Positions 1 to 7,923 of a stretch of DNA of 14,789 bases are shown here, in pieces. The DNA is taken from the NCBI GenBank assembly GCA_017395275.1, contig JAFPVN010000189.1, positions 1 to 14,789 on the forward strand, read 5' to 3'. Within the stretch, counting starts at the first letter, position 1; each line of letters starts with the position of its first letter. Both the position numbers and the translations under genes were made by a program. The DNA comes from Candidatus Methanomethylophilaceae archaeon (GTDB taxonomy: Archaea; Thermoplasmatota; Thermoplasmata; Methanomassiliicoccales; Methanomethylophilaceae). Under the pieces are notes generated by a model that made no database searches, was not told the DNA's origin, and saw only the letters and a program-made list of their open reading frames with translations.

Positions 1-1
1 C

Positions 2-901
2 GAGAACCATTTCGCCGGGCGCATCGACACGCTCTGCTTCAATACATTCTATGAGTTCAGCATCGAGAGGCTTCCCAAGATCTGCGAGGAGAACAAGCTC
101 GCCGGGATCGACCTCGCTGCGTACAACTACCTGATGAAGGACTTCTACAGGGGAGGAAACCATGAAGTCACTCTGAACGAGGACCTGGACACCACGCTCT
201 TCGATGAGACGTTCATCGTCTTCGAGATCGACTCCATCAAGGACGATCCCCTTCTCTTCCCTCTTGTCACCCTTATCATCATGGACCTCTTCATCCAGAA
301 GATGCGGATCAAGAAGAACCGCAAGGTCCTTGTCATCGAGGAGGCCTGGAAGGCCATAGCCTCCCCGATGATGGCCGAATACATCAAGTACATGTACAAG
401 ACCGCCAGAAAGTTCTGGGCCTCAGTGGGCGTCGTGACCCAGGAGATCCAGGACATCGTCGGCTCCCCCATCGTCAAGGAGGCCATCATCAACAACTCCG
501 ACGTGGTGATGCTCCTGGACCAGAGCAAGTTCAGGGAGCGTTTCGACGAGATCCAGTCCATCCTCGGACTCACGGAGGTTGACTGCAAGAAGATCTTCAC
601 GATCAACCGGCTGGAGAACAAGGAGGGGCGCAGCTTCTTCCGTGAGGTCTTCATCCGGCGCGGCCAGGTCGGCGCCGTCTACGGTGTCGAGGAGCCGCAT
701 GAATGCTACATGACATACACTACGGAGCGCTCCGAGAAGGAGGCTCTCAAGATATACAAGTCCGAGCTGCGGTGCGACCACAGGACGGCCATCGAGGCCT
801 ATTGCCGTGACTGGGATAGAAGCGGCATCGCTGCCCCGCTGGCATTCGCCCAGAAGGTCAACGCGGCCGGACACGTCCTTAACCTTCCGGAAAAACGATG
901 A
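2..901 (+). CDS. traG: TraG, VirB4-like conjugation ATPase (C-terminal part, 5' end outside window)
   Basis: The reading frame is open from base 2, so this is the 3' part of a larger gene; about 299 residues are visible and full-length relatives are around 800. A Walker B strand, VLVIEEAW, lies at 326-349. It is followed by a conserved helix, a VTQEIQDI segment with the glutamine typical of VirB4/TraC ATPases, and an NNSDVVMLLDQSK segment. The Walker A motif must lie upstream. VirB4-family proteins are inner-membrane-associated hexameric ATPases that energise pilus assembly and substrate transfer. In Bacteroidota elements this protein is called TraG and should not be confused with the VirD4-like TraG of other plasmids. 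Its TGA stop overlaps the ATG of the next gene (ATGA at 898-901), so the two are probably translationally coupled. Family identity is confident; the exact subfamily is inferred from context. Confidence 0.93.
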   Translation, partial: ENHFAGRIDTLCFNTFYEFSIERLPKICEENKLAGIDLAAYNYLMKDFYRGGNHEVTLNEDLDTTLFDETFIVFEIDSIKDDPLLFPLVTLIIMDLFIQKMRIKKNRKVLVIEEAWKAIASPMMAEYIKYMYKTARKFWASVGVVTQEIQDIVGSPIVKEAIINNSDVVMLLDQSKFRERFDEIQSILGLTEVDCKKIFTINRLENKEGRSFFREVFIRRGQVGAVYGVEEPHECYMTYTTERSEKEALKIYKSELRCDHRTAIEAYCRDWDRSGIAAPLAFAQKVNAAGHVLNLPEKR

Positions 902-3126
902 AGCGGTTTGTTTTGCTCATATGCGTTTCGGTACTGCTCCTGGGCGTCACCCCGACGCTCAGGGCGCAGTACTACAGCGTCAACATCGACTGGAAGACCG
1001 CAGCCGCCATGCAGGCCGCTTACGCCACCGGCGCTGCTGCGGAAGGATTCTACTACGAGCAGGTCAAGGACATCCTCGACCACTACACGGCGGCGGAGGC
1101 AGCCGCAGCGGGCATCTTCTCCTCGAAGTTCCTCGAACGGCGCGCCCTCACGGAGCTGGGCATCTGGGAGAACTCCGCCGAGAACTGGTACTACAGGCGC
1201 ATCTACCGCCTCGTGTCGGCCCGTATCATGCCGAAGGTGTGGACGGTTGCGAAGATGATGGTCAGGAGCCCCCAGAACACTCTGTACTGGGGATCGTACC
1301 TCATGAAGGTGTGCGACGAGACCAAGACGCTGTGCATGCAGTTCGAGTCCGTCGTGACGAACAGCACCCTGTCCTTCGGCGACATCGCCTTCCTCCAGAT
1401 CCGGCAGGACATCGCCGACGTCCTTCGTCTCTCCACCCTCGGCGGCATCGACTTCGAGTCCATTCTGGACCGTTTCGGCCGCATCGGCGAGGGCATCACC
1501 AAGGAGGACCTGAAGGAGGACATGGACCGGCTCTACCGGGAAGGAATAGCCCTCATCGGGCAGGGAGCCTCGAACCTCGCCGGGCAGCTTCTCCAGAAGA
1601 GCAGCTTCGAGGACCTGCTGAGCGGCGACATCGCCGCGGCCATCACCATCGTCGAGAACTACCAGTCGCTCTTCGAGAGCTTCAAGAACGACGCGGGTGG
1701 GACGCTCCTGTCGATGATCGGCGGCCCGGACGCCATTGAGAACCTCTTCGACATCAGCGGCTATAACCTCGGGGAATGGATCGACGACTACGCCCGCGAG
1801 GCCGTCGGCCAGTATTACCGGCAGACCTGGTACATCCGGAAGAGGGACACGGGAGAGGATGTCTATCAGGAGGTCTTCGACTCCTACTCTATGGACATGA
1901 GCTCGTTCCTCGCCCGGATGAATATCGTCCTGACCTCGTGGAACGACAACCCCGACGGGGATGTCTATGTCCTGACCGGCGGTGACAAGAACTACTACCA
2001 GACCACGGACGCCAGGCGCGTCCAGGGCGTGGAGGCCGCCACCATCAGTGTCACCTGCTCCGGCGGCGCGACGCTCTCCAAGGGCTCCACGCAGTACAAG
2101 TGCGGCACCTGTGGCAAGACGCTCTCCGCCCACACGAAGGAGTGCGCCATGCGCACCTCCGTCATCGAGGGGAACGTCGACACCTCCGAGCTCCAGTCCA
2201 TGCTCGCGCAGGCCCGGGCCGAGGAGGAACGGCTGAACTCGCAGATCCTCACCCTCCAGACCCGCAACGCGGAGCTGCTCCGCCAGATCAGCGAGGCCAG
2301 CATCGAGGAAGCCGCCGCGCTCCGGGAGGAATACAACCAGAACAGGGACAGGATAGAGGCGCTCCAATCGGAGCTCCGTCAGGTGCAGGCCCGCATCCGG
2401 GACATCGAGGAGGCGCTGCAGGAATCCGACAACGACGATGACGTACCGACGGACGACTACCACCGCATCCCGGCCATCATGGCCGAGCTCCAGAGCGCGT
2501 TCAGCCTGACCTGGCAGGATTCCGGTTCGTGGAGCGGCTACACCTTCAGGCGGAAAGCAACGATGTCCGGTCTGAGGGGGACGGTCACGTTCACCGCGAA
2601 GCTCTCCATCGCCAGGAAGCCGAAGTATTTCCTCGGCATCAAGATCCTCCGCGCGATCGTCCAGATCGACTGGACCCTGGAGACCCAGTACTCCGACACG
2701 CACGTCGCAGCCCTCGTGAAGCTCGACCCGTCGCTGAGCGACCGGGAGAAGGCGGACCTCGTCAACGCGAAGATCGCCGAGGTGGCGCGCCAGTACCCGG
2801 ACTGCACCGTCTCCACGGAGTACATCAAGAGCGATCCAGTGCCGGAGGACGACACGGAGGACTCTTACCACCTCCTCTGGTCCAGCGACCGTCTGCAAAT
2901 CGCCCGGGAAGTGGAAAACAGGTTGACGAAGATCTACTCGGATCTGATAAGTCTAGAGAAGATGATGTCCTACAAATACGGCATCATGGAGGTTCTGAGG
3001 GATATCTCGCCCTACGTCAACGCGGACGCGGGGCGGAAGATGACCATCGCCGAGCAGTGCCACAAGGACTGGCTCATGAAAGCCCGGCTCCGTGACGATG
3101 ATGACGAAACGACCGACGAACCCTAG
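898..3126 (+). CDS. Large exported conjugation-associated protein with Cys/His cluster and coiled coil
   Basis: This is a 742-residue protein of unknown function, starting at an ATG that overlaps the traG stop. A Sec signal peptide ends in LRAQ, with predicted cleavage between Ala23 and Gln24. Residues 24 to about 380 are mostly helical. A cysteine/histidine cluster follows (C387, C402, C405, H412, C416, containing CGTCGK), resembling a zinc ribbon. Residues about 428-512 form a charged coiled coil. Residues about 525-655 look beta-rich, and the protein ends in an acidic DDDDETTDEP tail. It lies between the VirB4-like ATPase and TraJ, where CTnDOT-type operons carry the roughly 200-residue TraI. 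From memory, long proteins of this type (possibly the family called DUF5045) occur in other Bacteroidales tra loci; I could not verify this. A periplasmic or surface role in the transfer channel, perhaps VirB5-like, is inference only. Confidence 0.85.
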   Translation: MKRFVLLICVSVLLLGVTPTLRAQYYSVNIDWKTAAAMQAAYATGAAAEGFYYEQVKDILDHYTAAEAAAAGIFSSKFLERRALTELGIWENSAENWYYRRIYRLVSARIMPKVWTVAKMMVRSPQNTLYWGSYLMKVCDETKTLCMQFESVVTNSTLSFGDIAFLQIRQDIADVLRLSTLGGIDFESILDRFGRIGEGITKEDLKEDMDRLYREGIALIGQGASNLAGQLLQKSSFEDLLSGDIAAAITIVENYQSLFESFKNDAGGTLLSMIGGPDAIENLFDISGYNLGEWIDDYAREAVGQYYRQTWYIRKRDTGEDVYQEVFDSYSMDMSSFLARMNIVLTSWNDNPDGDVYVLTGGDKNYYQTTDARRVQGVEAATISVTCSGGATLSKGSTQYKCGTCGKTLSAHTKECAMRTSVIEGNVDTSELQSMLAQARAEEERLNSQILTLQTRNAELLRQISEASIEEAAALREEYNQNRDRIEALQSELRQVQARIRDIEEALQESDNDDDVPTDDYHRIPAIMAELQSAFSLTWQDSGSWSGYTFRRKATMSGLRGTVTFTAKLSIARKPKYFLGIKILRAIVQIDWTLETQYSDTHVAALVKLDPSLSDREKADLVNAKIAEVARQYPDCTVSTEYIKSDPVPEDDTEDSYHLLWSSDRLQIAREVENRLTKIYSDLISLEKMMSYKYGIMEVLRDISPYVNADAGRKMTIAEQCHKDWLMKARLRDDDDETTDEP

Positions 3127-3128
3127 AG

Positions 3129-3851
3129 ATGAGACGACTGCTTTCCATACTGACCTTCCTCCTGCTGCTCCCCTTCCCCTCGCTGGCGCAGTGGAGCTTC
3201 GACGTGCCGTCCATCGAGGCGTACATCGCCGACCACAAGGACCAGCGGAGCCTCCTGCTGGCACGTTCCGCGCTGGAGCAGGGCAACGTCCTGCTGCACC
3301 AGTACAGCTCCGACGCGAACGCCGACTACAAGGCCATCAACGTCGAGCTGGACAAGTACACGCGCGCCTTCGACGTGATAGACCTGATGTACCAGACCCT
3401 GCGCACGTCACTGAATACCTACGACACCTACGAGACGTTCAAGCAGCGGATCGAGGACTACAAGGTGATGCTGACGGCCTACTGGGACAAGTGCCTCAGC
3501 CACGGCGACGTCGTGAGCACCGACACGCTCATCATCAGCGTGAACCGGCACCTGCTGGAGCGTCTCTCCGAGGACGGGCAGGCGCTCTACCGCTCCTTCA
3601 GCGACCTGGTGCTCTACGCCACCGGTGCTGCCGCCTGCCGGGCCACGGACCTGATGGCTGTGGTCACGGATATCAACGGCACGCTCGACCTCATCAAGAG
3701 TCATCTGAACAAGGCCTATTTCGACACCTGGCGCTACATCCAGGTGCGGATCGGTTACTGGAAGGCCGAGGTCTACATGGCCAGGACCATCCCGGAGATC
3801 ATCGAAGGGGCCTACGGGCGATGGCGGGCGGCCGCAAGACTCGATTACTGA
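3129..3851 (+). CDS. Exported helical conjugation-associated protein, 240 aa, unknown function
   Basis: The ATG lies two bases after the stop of the 742-residue gene, which supports this start. The first 20 residues are a clear Sec signal peptide (MRR, then a Leu-rich core, then SLAQ), cut before Gln21. The mature protein is predicted to be almost wholly alpha-helical, rich in Asp, Tyr and Leu. It has cysteines at about positions 122 and 178 and no recognisable enzymatic motif. It sits in the TraI position of the CTnDOT-like gene order, but I do not see the usual TraI (DUF4141) sequence. By location and secondary structure it could act like VirB5 or TraI at the periplasmic face or pilus tip; that is inference. 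An overlapping open frame through this region (3092-3865) has no signal peptide and a low-complexity Arg/Pro-rich translation, and is judged a GC-driven shadow. Confidence 0.85.
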   Translation: MRRLLSILTFLLLLPFPSLAQWSFDVPSIEAYIADHKDQRSLLLARSALEQGNVLLHQYSSDANADYKAINVELDKYTRAFDVIDLMYQTLRTSLNTYDTYETFKQRIEDYKVMLTAYWDKCLSHGDVVSTDTLIISVNRHLLERLSEDGQALYRSFSDLVLYATGAAACRATDLMAVVTDINGTLDLIKSHLNKAYFDTWRYIQVRIGYWKAEVYMARTIPEIIEGAYGRWRAAARLDY

Positions 3852-3865
3852 AAACGACAGATACG

Positions 3866-4576
3866 ATGAAACGAATGATTCTTACCGTCGCAGTGCTCGC
3901 GCTCGGCATCCACCATGCCGGGGCGCAGTACGTGACGTACAACCACGACGAGACGAAGATGAACCAGGTCACGGTCATGGAGACCGGCGCGGGGTCGCTC
4001 ACCCCCGCCCTGTTCTACAGTCTCATCCACAACCAGTATTACAGGACCGCCTCCGCGACCAACAAGCTGTCCTACCGTTCCACGGCGGGCGGCTTCGCCT
4101 ACTCGCAGGTGGGGCTCGCCGAGAAGGTGGACACCTCGCTCACCAAGCGTGCCGAGGTCGAGGCCCTGAACATGGCCGACCGCCAGGTGGACCTGGCGTG
4201 GACGGCCGAAGGCCCGAAGATCCAGAAGGCACTCGCATCGTTCCAGGCGAACATAGGCCGGATCTACGAGGCCGGGGGCAACGCCTCCGACACTGAGGTA
4301 TGGCAGGAGCGCCTCCATCTCTTCCAGACCGGTGTGAGCGCCGTCAGGGACGGCTACATGCCCAACGCCCAGCGGAAGAGGCAGTATCTGAAGATCTATG
4401 AGGACATCTGCCGCGCCAACGACAGCCTCATAGGCTATATCGTGACGGTCTATGGCCGCGAGAACACCCGTGCGGCGCTCTCTGCGACGTTCGGCCGTCC
4501 CGACAGGACGGCGGACATCGCCTCCGAGGCGGCGTCGCGCTGGAAGGAGACATCAACCACAACCACAAACCCCTAG
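3866..4576 (+). CDS. Exported helical conjugation-associated protein, 236 aa, unknown function
   Basis: The frame is open much further upstream, to 3092. The start at 3866 was chosen because it directly precedes a Sec signal peptide (MKRMILTVAV to HHAGAQ, cut before Gln21) and lies 14 bases after the previous stop. The mature chain looks helical, with many Ala, Asp and Glu residues, and ends in a Thr-rich ETSTTTTNP tail. No cysteine is seen in the mature part except one in a YEDICRAND segment. It is the third exported protein in a row, immediately before TraJ, with only three bases between its TAG and the traJ ATG. I do not recognise the family. A periplasmic partner of TraJ or a minor pilus or channel component is plausible from position only. 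The AQ-ended signal and small size resemble the TraI class, so a diverged TraI homologue is the main alternative. Confidence 0.84.
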   Translation: MKRMILTVAVLALGIHHAGAQYVTYNHDETKMNQVTVMETGAGSLTPALFYSLIHNQYYRTASATNKLSYRSTAGGFAYSQVGLAEKVDTSLTKRAEVEALNMADRQVDLAWTAEGPKIQKALASFQANIGRIYEAGGNASDTEVWQERLHLFQTGVSAVRDGYMPNAQRKRQYLKIYEDICRANDSLIGYIVTVYGRENTRAALSATFGRPDRTADIASEAASRWKETSTTTTNP

Positions 4577-4579
4577 GCC

Positions 4580-5713
4580 ATGGCAGACATCGTAACCGAC
4601 CTCGGCATCAACCTCATGGAGGAGGAGATAGACGAGGTCATCTTTCAGACGAACCAGTTCCTCACCGACGCGACCTTCACCGGGTCGCAGGGCCCGTTCT
4701 GGTGGATCGTGCAGATGTGCATGGCCCTGGCGGCACTTTTCTCGATCATCGTCGCGGCGGGCATCGCCTTCAAGATGATGGCCAAGCCCGGCGGCGAGGC
4801 GCTCGACGTGCTGAAGCTCTTCCGGCCGCTGGCCGTGAGCCTCGTGCTCTGCTGGTGGTATCCCCCGGCGGACACGGGCATGGGCGGCGGCAGCAGCTCG
4901 TGGTGCGTACTGGATTTCCTGGCGTACATACCTAACGCGATAGGATCCTACACCCACGACCTGTACCAGGCCGAGGCGGCGCAGATCGGCGACCGGTTCG
5001 AGGAGGTGCAGGGGCTCCTTCACGTGCGGGACACCATGTACCAGAACCTCCAGGCGCAGGCGGACGTCGCCCGCACGGGCACGTCCGACCCTAACCTCGT
5101 CGAGGCGACGATGGAGAACGCGGGCGTGGACGAGGTCACCTCGATGGAGAAGGAGGCCTCGAAGCTGTGGTTCACGTCGCTCACCGCCGGTGCCGTCGTG
5201 GGCCTCGACAAGATCATCATGCTGATAGCCCTCATCGTCTTCCGGGTCGGCTGGTGGAGCACCATCTACTGCCAGCAGATCCTCCTGGGCATGCTGACGA
5301 TCTTCGGGCCTATCCAGTTGGCCTTCTGTATCCTCCCGAAATGGGACGGCGCCTGGGCGAAGTGGCTGATACGGTACCTGACGGTGCATTTCTACGGCGC
5401 GATGATATACTTCGTGGGCTTCTACGTCCTGCTGCTCTTCGACATCGTGCTCTGCATCCAGGTGGACAACCTCACGGCCATTACCGCGAGCGAGCAGACG
5501 ATGGCCGCCTTCCTCCAGAACGCCTTCTTCTCCGCCGGTTACCTCATGACGGCGAGCATCGTGGCCCTGAAGTGCCTGAACCTCGTCCCGGACCTCGCGG
5601 CCTGGATGATACCGGAAGGCGACACGGCCTTCTCCACGAGAAACTTCGGCGAGGGCGTGGCGCAGCAGGCGAAGAGCACCGCCACCGGCATGCTCAGCGG
5701 ACACATCATTTGA
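4580..5713 (+). CDS. traJ: TraJ, polytopic inner-membrane conjugation protein (VirB6-like)
   Basis: This 377-residue membrane protein has hydrophobic segments at about residues 41-64, 80-95, 211-230, 233-252, 268-293 and 313-332. The N-terminal lead is amphipathic and a long soluble loop runs from about 96 to 198. The segment around residues 233-258 (ILLGMLTIFGPIQLAF then a WDGAWAKW-like stretch) is the most characteristic part. That pattern (inner-membrane helices, a central loop, a Gly-Pro-containing helix and a Trp-rich link) fits TraJ of CTnDOT-type operons, considered the VirB6-like channel component. The gene directly precedes traK, as in the canonical order. The ATG is three bases after the preceding stop, so the start is well supported. 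The Gly/Ser-rich GMGGGSSS stretch at about 100-107 probably makes a flexible turn. Confidence 0.88.
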   Translation: MADIVTDLGINLMEEEIDEVIFQTNQFLTDATFTGSQGPFWWIVQMCMALAALFSIIVAAGIAFKMMAKPGGEALDVLKLFRPLAVSLVLCWWYPPADTGMGGGSSSWCVLDFLAYIPNAIGSYTHDLYQAEAAQIGDRFEEVQGLLHVRDTMYQNLQAQADVARTGTSDPNLVEATMENAGVDEVTSMEKEASKLWFTSLTAGAVVGLDKIIMLIALIVFRVGWWSTIYCQQILLGMLTIFGPIQLAFCILPKWDGAWAKWLIRYLTVHFYGAMIYFVGFYVLLLFDIVLCIQVDNLTAITASEQTMAAFLQNAFFSAGYLMTASIVALKCLNLVPDLAAWMIPEGDTAFSTRNFGEGVAQQAKSTATGMLSGHII

Positions 5714-5732
5714 CAACTATAACGGACAGTAT

Positions 5733-6347
5733 ATGGTAATCAAGAACCTAGAGAACAAGATCAAGCTGGTGGGGATCGTCTGCGGGCTTTTCCTGCTCGG
5801 CTGCATCGTCATCAGCGTGGCGAGCATCGTCACCGCCCGGGGCATGGTCTCAGACGCCCACAGGAAGATATACGTGCTGGACGGCAACGTCCCGATCCTC
5901 GTCGAGCGCAGCTCGATGGACGAGACGCTGGAGGTCGAGGCGAAGAGCCACATCGAGATGTTCCATCACTATTTCTTCACCCTCGCCCCGGACGACAAGT
6001 ACATCAAGTACACGATGGAGAAGGCCATGTACCTCGTGGACGAGACCGGCCTCGCTCAGTACAACACCCTCAAGGAGAAGGGATTCTACTCGAACATCAT
6101 GGGTACGAGCGCGGTCTTCAGCATCTACTGCGACTCCATCCGGGTGGACACCAAGAACATGGAGTTCACCTACTATGGAAGGCAGAGGATTGAGCGGCGC
6201 AGCAGCGTGCTGATGCGCGAGCTCGTGACCGCCGGTCAGCTGCGCCGGGTCCCCCGCACCGACAACAACCCGCACGGGCTGCTCATCGTCAACTGGCGGA
6301 CCCTGCTGAACAAGGACATCGAACAGAAGAACAAGTCAAGCTATTAG
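5733..6347 (+). CDS. traK: TraK, VirB8-like conjugation protein
   Basis: The 204-residue protein has one N-terminal membrane anchor (about residues 12-34) and a periplasmic C-terminal domain. Several stretches match what I know of Bacteroidota TraK proteins: IKNLENKIKL at the start, KIYVLDGNVP, FHHYFFTLAPDD, EKAMYLVDETG, RRSSV and NNPHGLLIVNWRTL near the end. VirB8-like proteins nucleate assembly of the inner-membrane complex and contact VirB10-like (here TraM) and VirB9-like (TraN) partners. The length is normal for the family. It follows traJ by 19 bases and precedes the small TraL-position gene by four. This is one of the firmest calls in the window and anchors the operon identity. Confidence 0.97.
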   Translation: MVIKNLENKIKLVGIVCGLFLLGCIVISVASIVTARGMVSDAHRKIYVLDGNVPILVERSSMDETLEVEAKSHIEMFHHYFFTLAPDDKYIKYTMEKAMYLVDETGLAQYNTLKEKGFYSNIMGTSAVFSIYCDSIRVDTKNMEFTYYGRQRIERRSSVLMRELVTAGQLRRVPRTDNNPHGLLIVNWRTLLNKDIEQKNKSSY

Positions 6348-6351
6348 CCAT

Positions 6352-6729
6352 ATGGGAGACAACAAACTCAAGAAGATGATCGTCGGCGAGGAGATACCCG
6401 ACAGGGACGACCCGAAGTACCGGAAGCGGTACGAGGAGGATGTCGAGGCGGGCCGCCGGTTCGCCCGTTTCCTGAAGCTGGACGTCCTGGCGGGCCATGT
6501 CGAGCTGTTCGCGCAGAAGCACCGGAGGCTCTTCCTCGCCATCGTCTTCGGCATCATCCTTTTCTGCTTCGGGCTCAACGTCCACCGGTTCTCCAGGGCC
6601 TACAGGGCCCGGCAGGAGCACCCCGGGGCGGTCAGGAGCCAGGAGGAGGTCCTCCGCGGGAGGATCCCCGAGAATACACACACCATGATACCAATACCGC
6701 AAGAAGATGGAACTGACAAAGAGAATTAA
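6352..6729 (+). CDS. Small single-pass membrane protein at the TraL position
   Basis: This 125-residue protein has a charged, Lys/Arg/Asp/Glu-rich cytoplasmic N-terminus (about residues 1-57), one hydrophobic segment at about 58-76 (LFLAIVFGIILFCFGL), and a short polar tail. In CTnDOT-type operons a small membrane protein, TraL, lies between traK and traM, so this is assigned to that position by synteny; the sequence alone is not diagnostic. Its 3' end overlaps the start of traM by 23 bases (6707-6729), which suggests tight translational coupling. The N-in topology, inferred from the positive-inside rule, would let it bridge the cytoplasmic ATPases and the TraK/TraM complex; that role is inference. 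Confidence 0.8.
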   Translation: MGDNKLKKMIVGEEIPDRDDPKYRKRYEEDVEAGRRFARFLKLDVLAGHVELFAQKHRRLFLAIVFGIILFCFGLNVHRFSRAYRARQEHPGAVRSQEEVLRGRIPENTHTMIPIPQEDGTDKEN

Positions 6730-7912
6730 CTTCCGGCAGCCCAAGTACATGATCCCTGCCCTGGTCTACTTTCCCCTGCTCTTCACGGGTTACTTCGTGA
6801 TCGACATGTTCGGCACGAAGAAGGCCGAGACGGTGGACCCGTCCATGCAGACCACGGAGTACCTCAATCCGAACCTGCCGCAGGCGAAGGTGAAGGACAA
6901 CCTGGAGGGCAAATACGAGAGCATGCTCAAGTCCTGGGGCAAGATCGACGACTACAGCGCCGTCGGCAACATCGACCGTGACGACGACAATGCCGTCACC
7001 GAGACCTACGAGCGCCAGGTCTCCGAAGAGGAGGCCGAGGCGATGCAGAGCCAGGGCACGCAGGGGGCCATGCCTCCGGGCAGCGTCGAGGAGACCCTGC
7101 GACGCAGCGCCAGCCGAGGCGAGGCGATCGCCAGCGGCGACTACCCGTTCCCGCTCACCGAGAGCGAACGGCTCATCCAGAGCCAGCAGCGCGAGGAGGC
7201 GCTCCGTGAGGAACTGGAGGCTGCACTCGCCCAGCTCCGCGCCCAGAGCGAGGCTTCCGTCACCGGGAGCCAGGCTCCGGCCCAGCAGCCACAGCAACAG
7301 ATCCAAAGCGAATCCCGGGCCGTCTCCACCCCGGACGGGGAGGACGGGGCCGCGCAGGTCGTCAAACGCATCATGCAGTCCTCGGACTACTTCCATACGG
7401 TCTCCGAGAACGACCCGCAGCCGGACCTCATCAAGGCCATCATCGACGAGAACATCAAGGCAGTGGACGGCAGCCGCGTCAGGCTGCGCCTGCTGGACGA
7501 CGTGCAGGTCGGCAGCCTCACTATGCCGAAGGGCAGCTACCTCTACGCTGAGATGAGCGGCTTCTCCGGACAGCGTGTGAAGGGGACGGTGAAGAGCGTC
7601 CTCCTGTACGACGAGATCGTCAAGGTGAGCCTGTCCCTCTACGACACGGACGGGCTGGAGGGACTCTACGTCCCGAGGAGCGCCTTCAGCGAGACGACGA
7701 AGGACGTGGCCAACGGCGCAGTGAGCAGCAACATGACCATCAACCAGGGCAGCTACAACAACAGCCTCTCGCAGTGGGGCATGCAGGCCATCCAGAACGC
7801 CTACCAGCGAACCACGAGCGCCGTCGGGAAGGCTATCCGGCGCAACAGCGCCACGCTGAAATACGGCACCTTCGTGTACCTCGTAAACGGCCGTGAAACC
7901 AGAACAGAATAA
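6707..7912 (+). CDS. traM: TraM, VirB10-like envelope-spanning conjugation protein
   Basis: The 401-residue protein has a short cytoplasmic N-terminus and a single membrane helix at about 14-33. A long polar linker (about 40-215) follows, with a Gln/Glu-rich helical stretch and a QAPAQQPQQQ run, then a globular C-terminal domain (about 245-400). The C-terminal domain carries the family's typical pieces: VQVGSLTMPKGSYLYA, SGFSGQRVKGTVKSV, LYDTDGLEGLYVPR and a SQWGMQAIQNAYQ-like helix. VirB10-like proteins span the envelope and couple the inner-membrane ATPases to the outer-membrane ring. The start at 6707 is supported by the membrane anchor immediately after it. The gene begins inside the previous one (23-base overlap). 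Confidence 0.95.
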   Translation: MELTKRINFRQPKYMIPALVYFPLLFTGYFVIDMFGTKKAETVDPSMQTTEYLNPNLPQAKVKDNLEGKYESMLKSWGKIDDYSAVGNIDRDDDNAVTETYERQVSEEEAEAMQSQGTQGAMPPGSVEETLRRSASRGEAIASGDYPFPLTESERLIQSQQREEALREELEAALAQLRAQSEASVTGSQAPAQQPQQQIQSESRAVSTPDGEDGAAQVVKRIMQSSDYFHTVSENDPQPDLIKAIIDENIKAVDGSRVRLRLLDDVQVGSLTMPKGSYLYAEMSGFSGQRVKGTVKSVLLYDEIVKVSLSLYDTDGLEGLYVPRSAFSETTKDVANGAVSSNMTINQGSYNNSLSQWGMQAIQNAYQRTTSAVGKAIRRNSATLKYGTFVYLVNGRETRTE

Positions 7913-7923
7913 ACCATATCGAT

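Noticed and set aside
799..2898. 699-residue open frame on the minus strand
   Set aside because: It mirrors the exported 742-residue gene. Its composition is Val/Leu/Asp/Glu/Arg-rich low complexity, as produced by GC-rich third positions, and no motif or signal is seen.
3092..3865. Upstream extension of the 236-residue exported protein
   Set aside because: It would bury the signal peptide in the middle of a protein and overlaps the 240-residue gene. The extension translates to Arg/Pro/Gly-rich low complexity.
4553..5716. 387-residue open frame on the minus strand
   Set aside because: It lies opposite TraJ, whose membrane-helix pattern and position are convincing. The antisense translation is His/Arg/Glu-rich and featureless.
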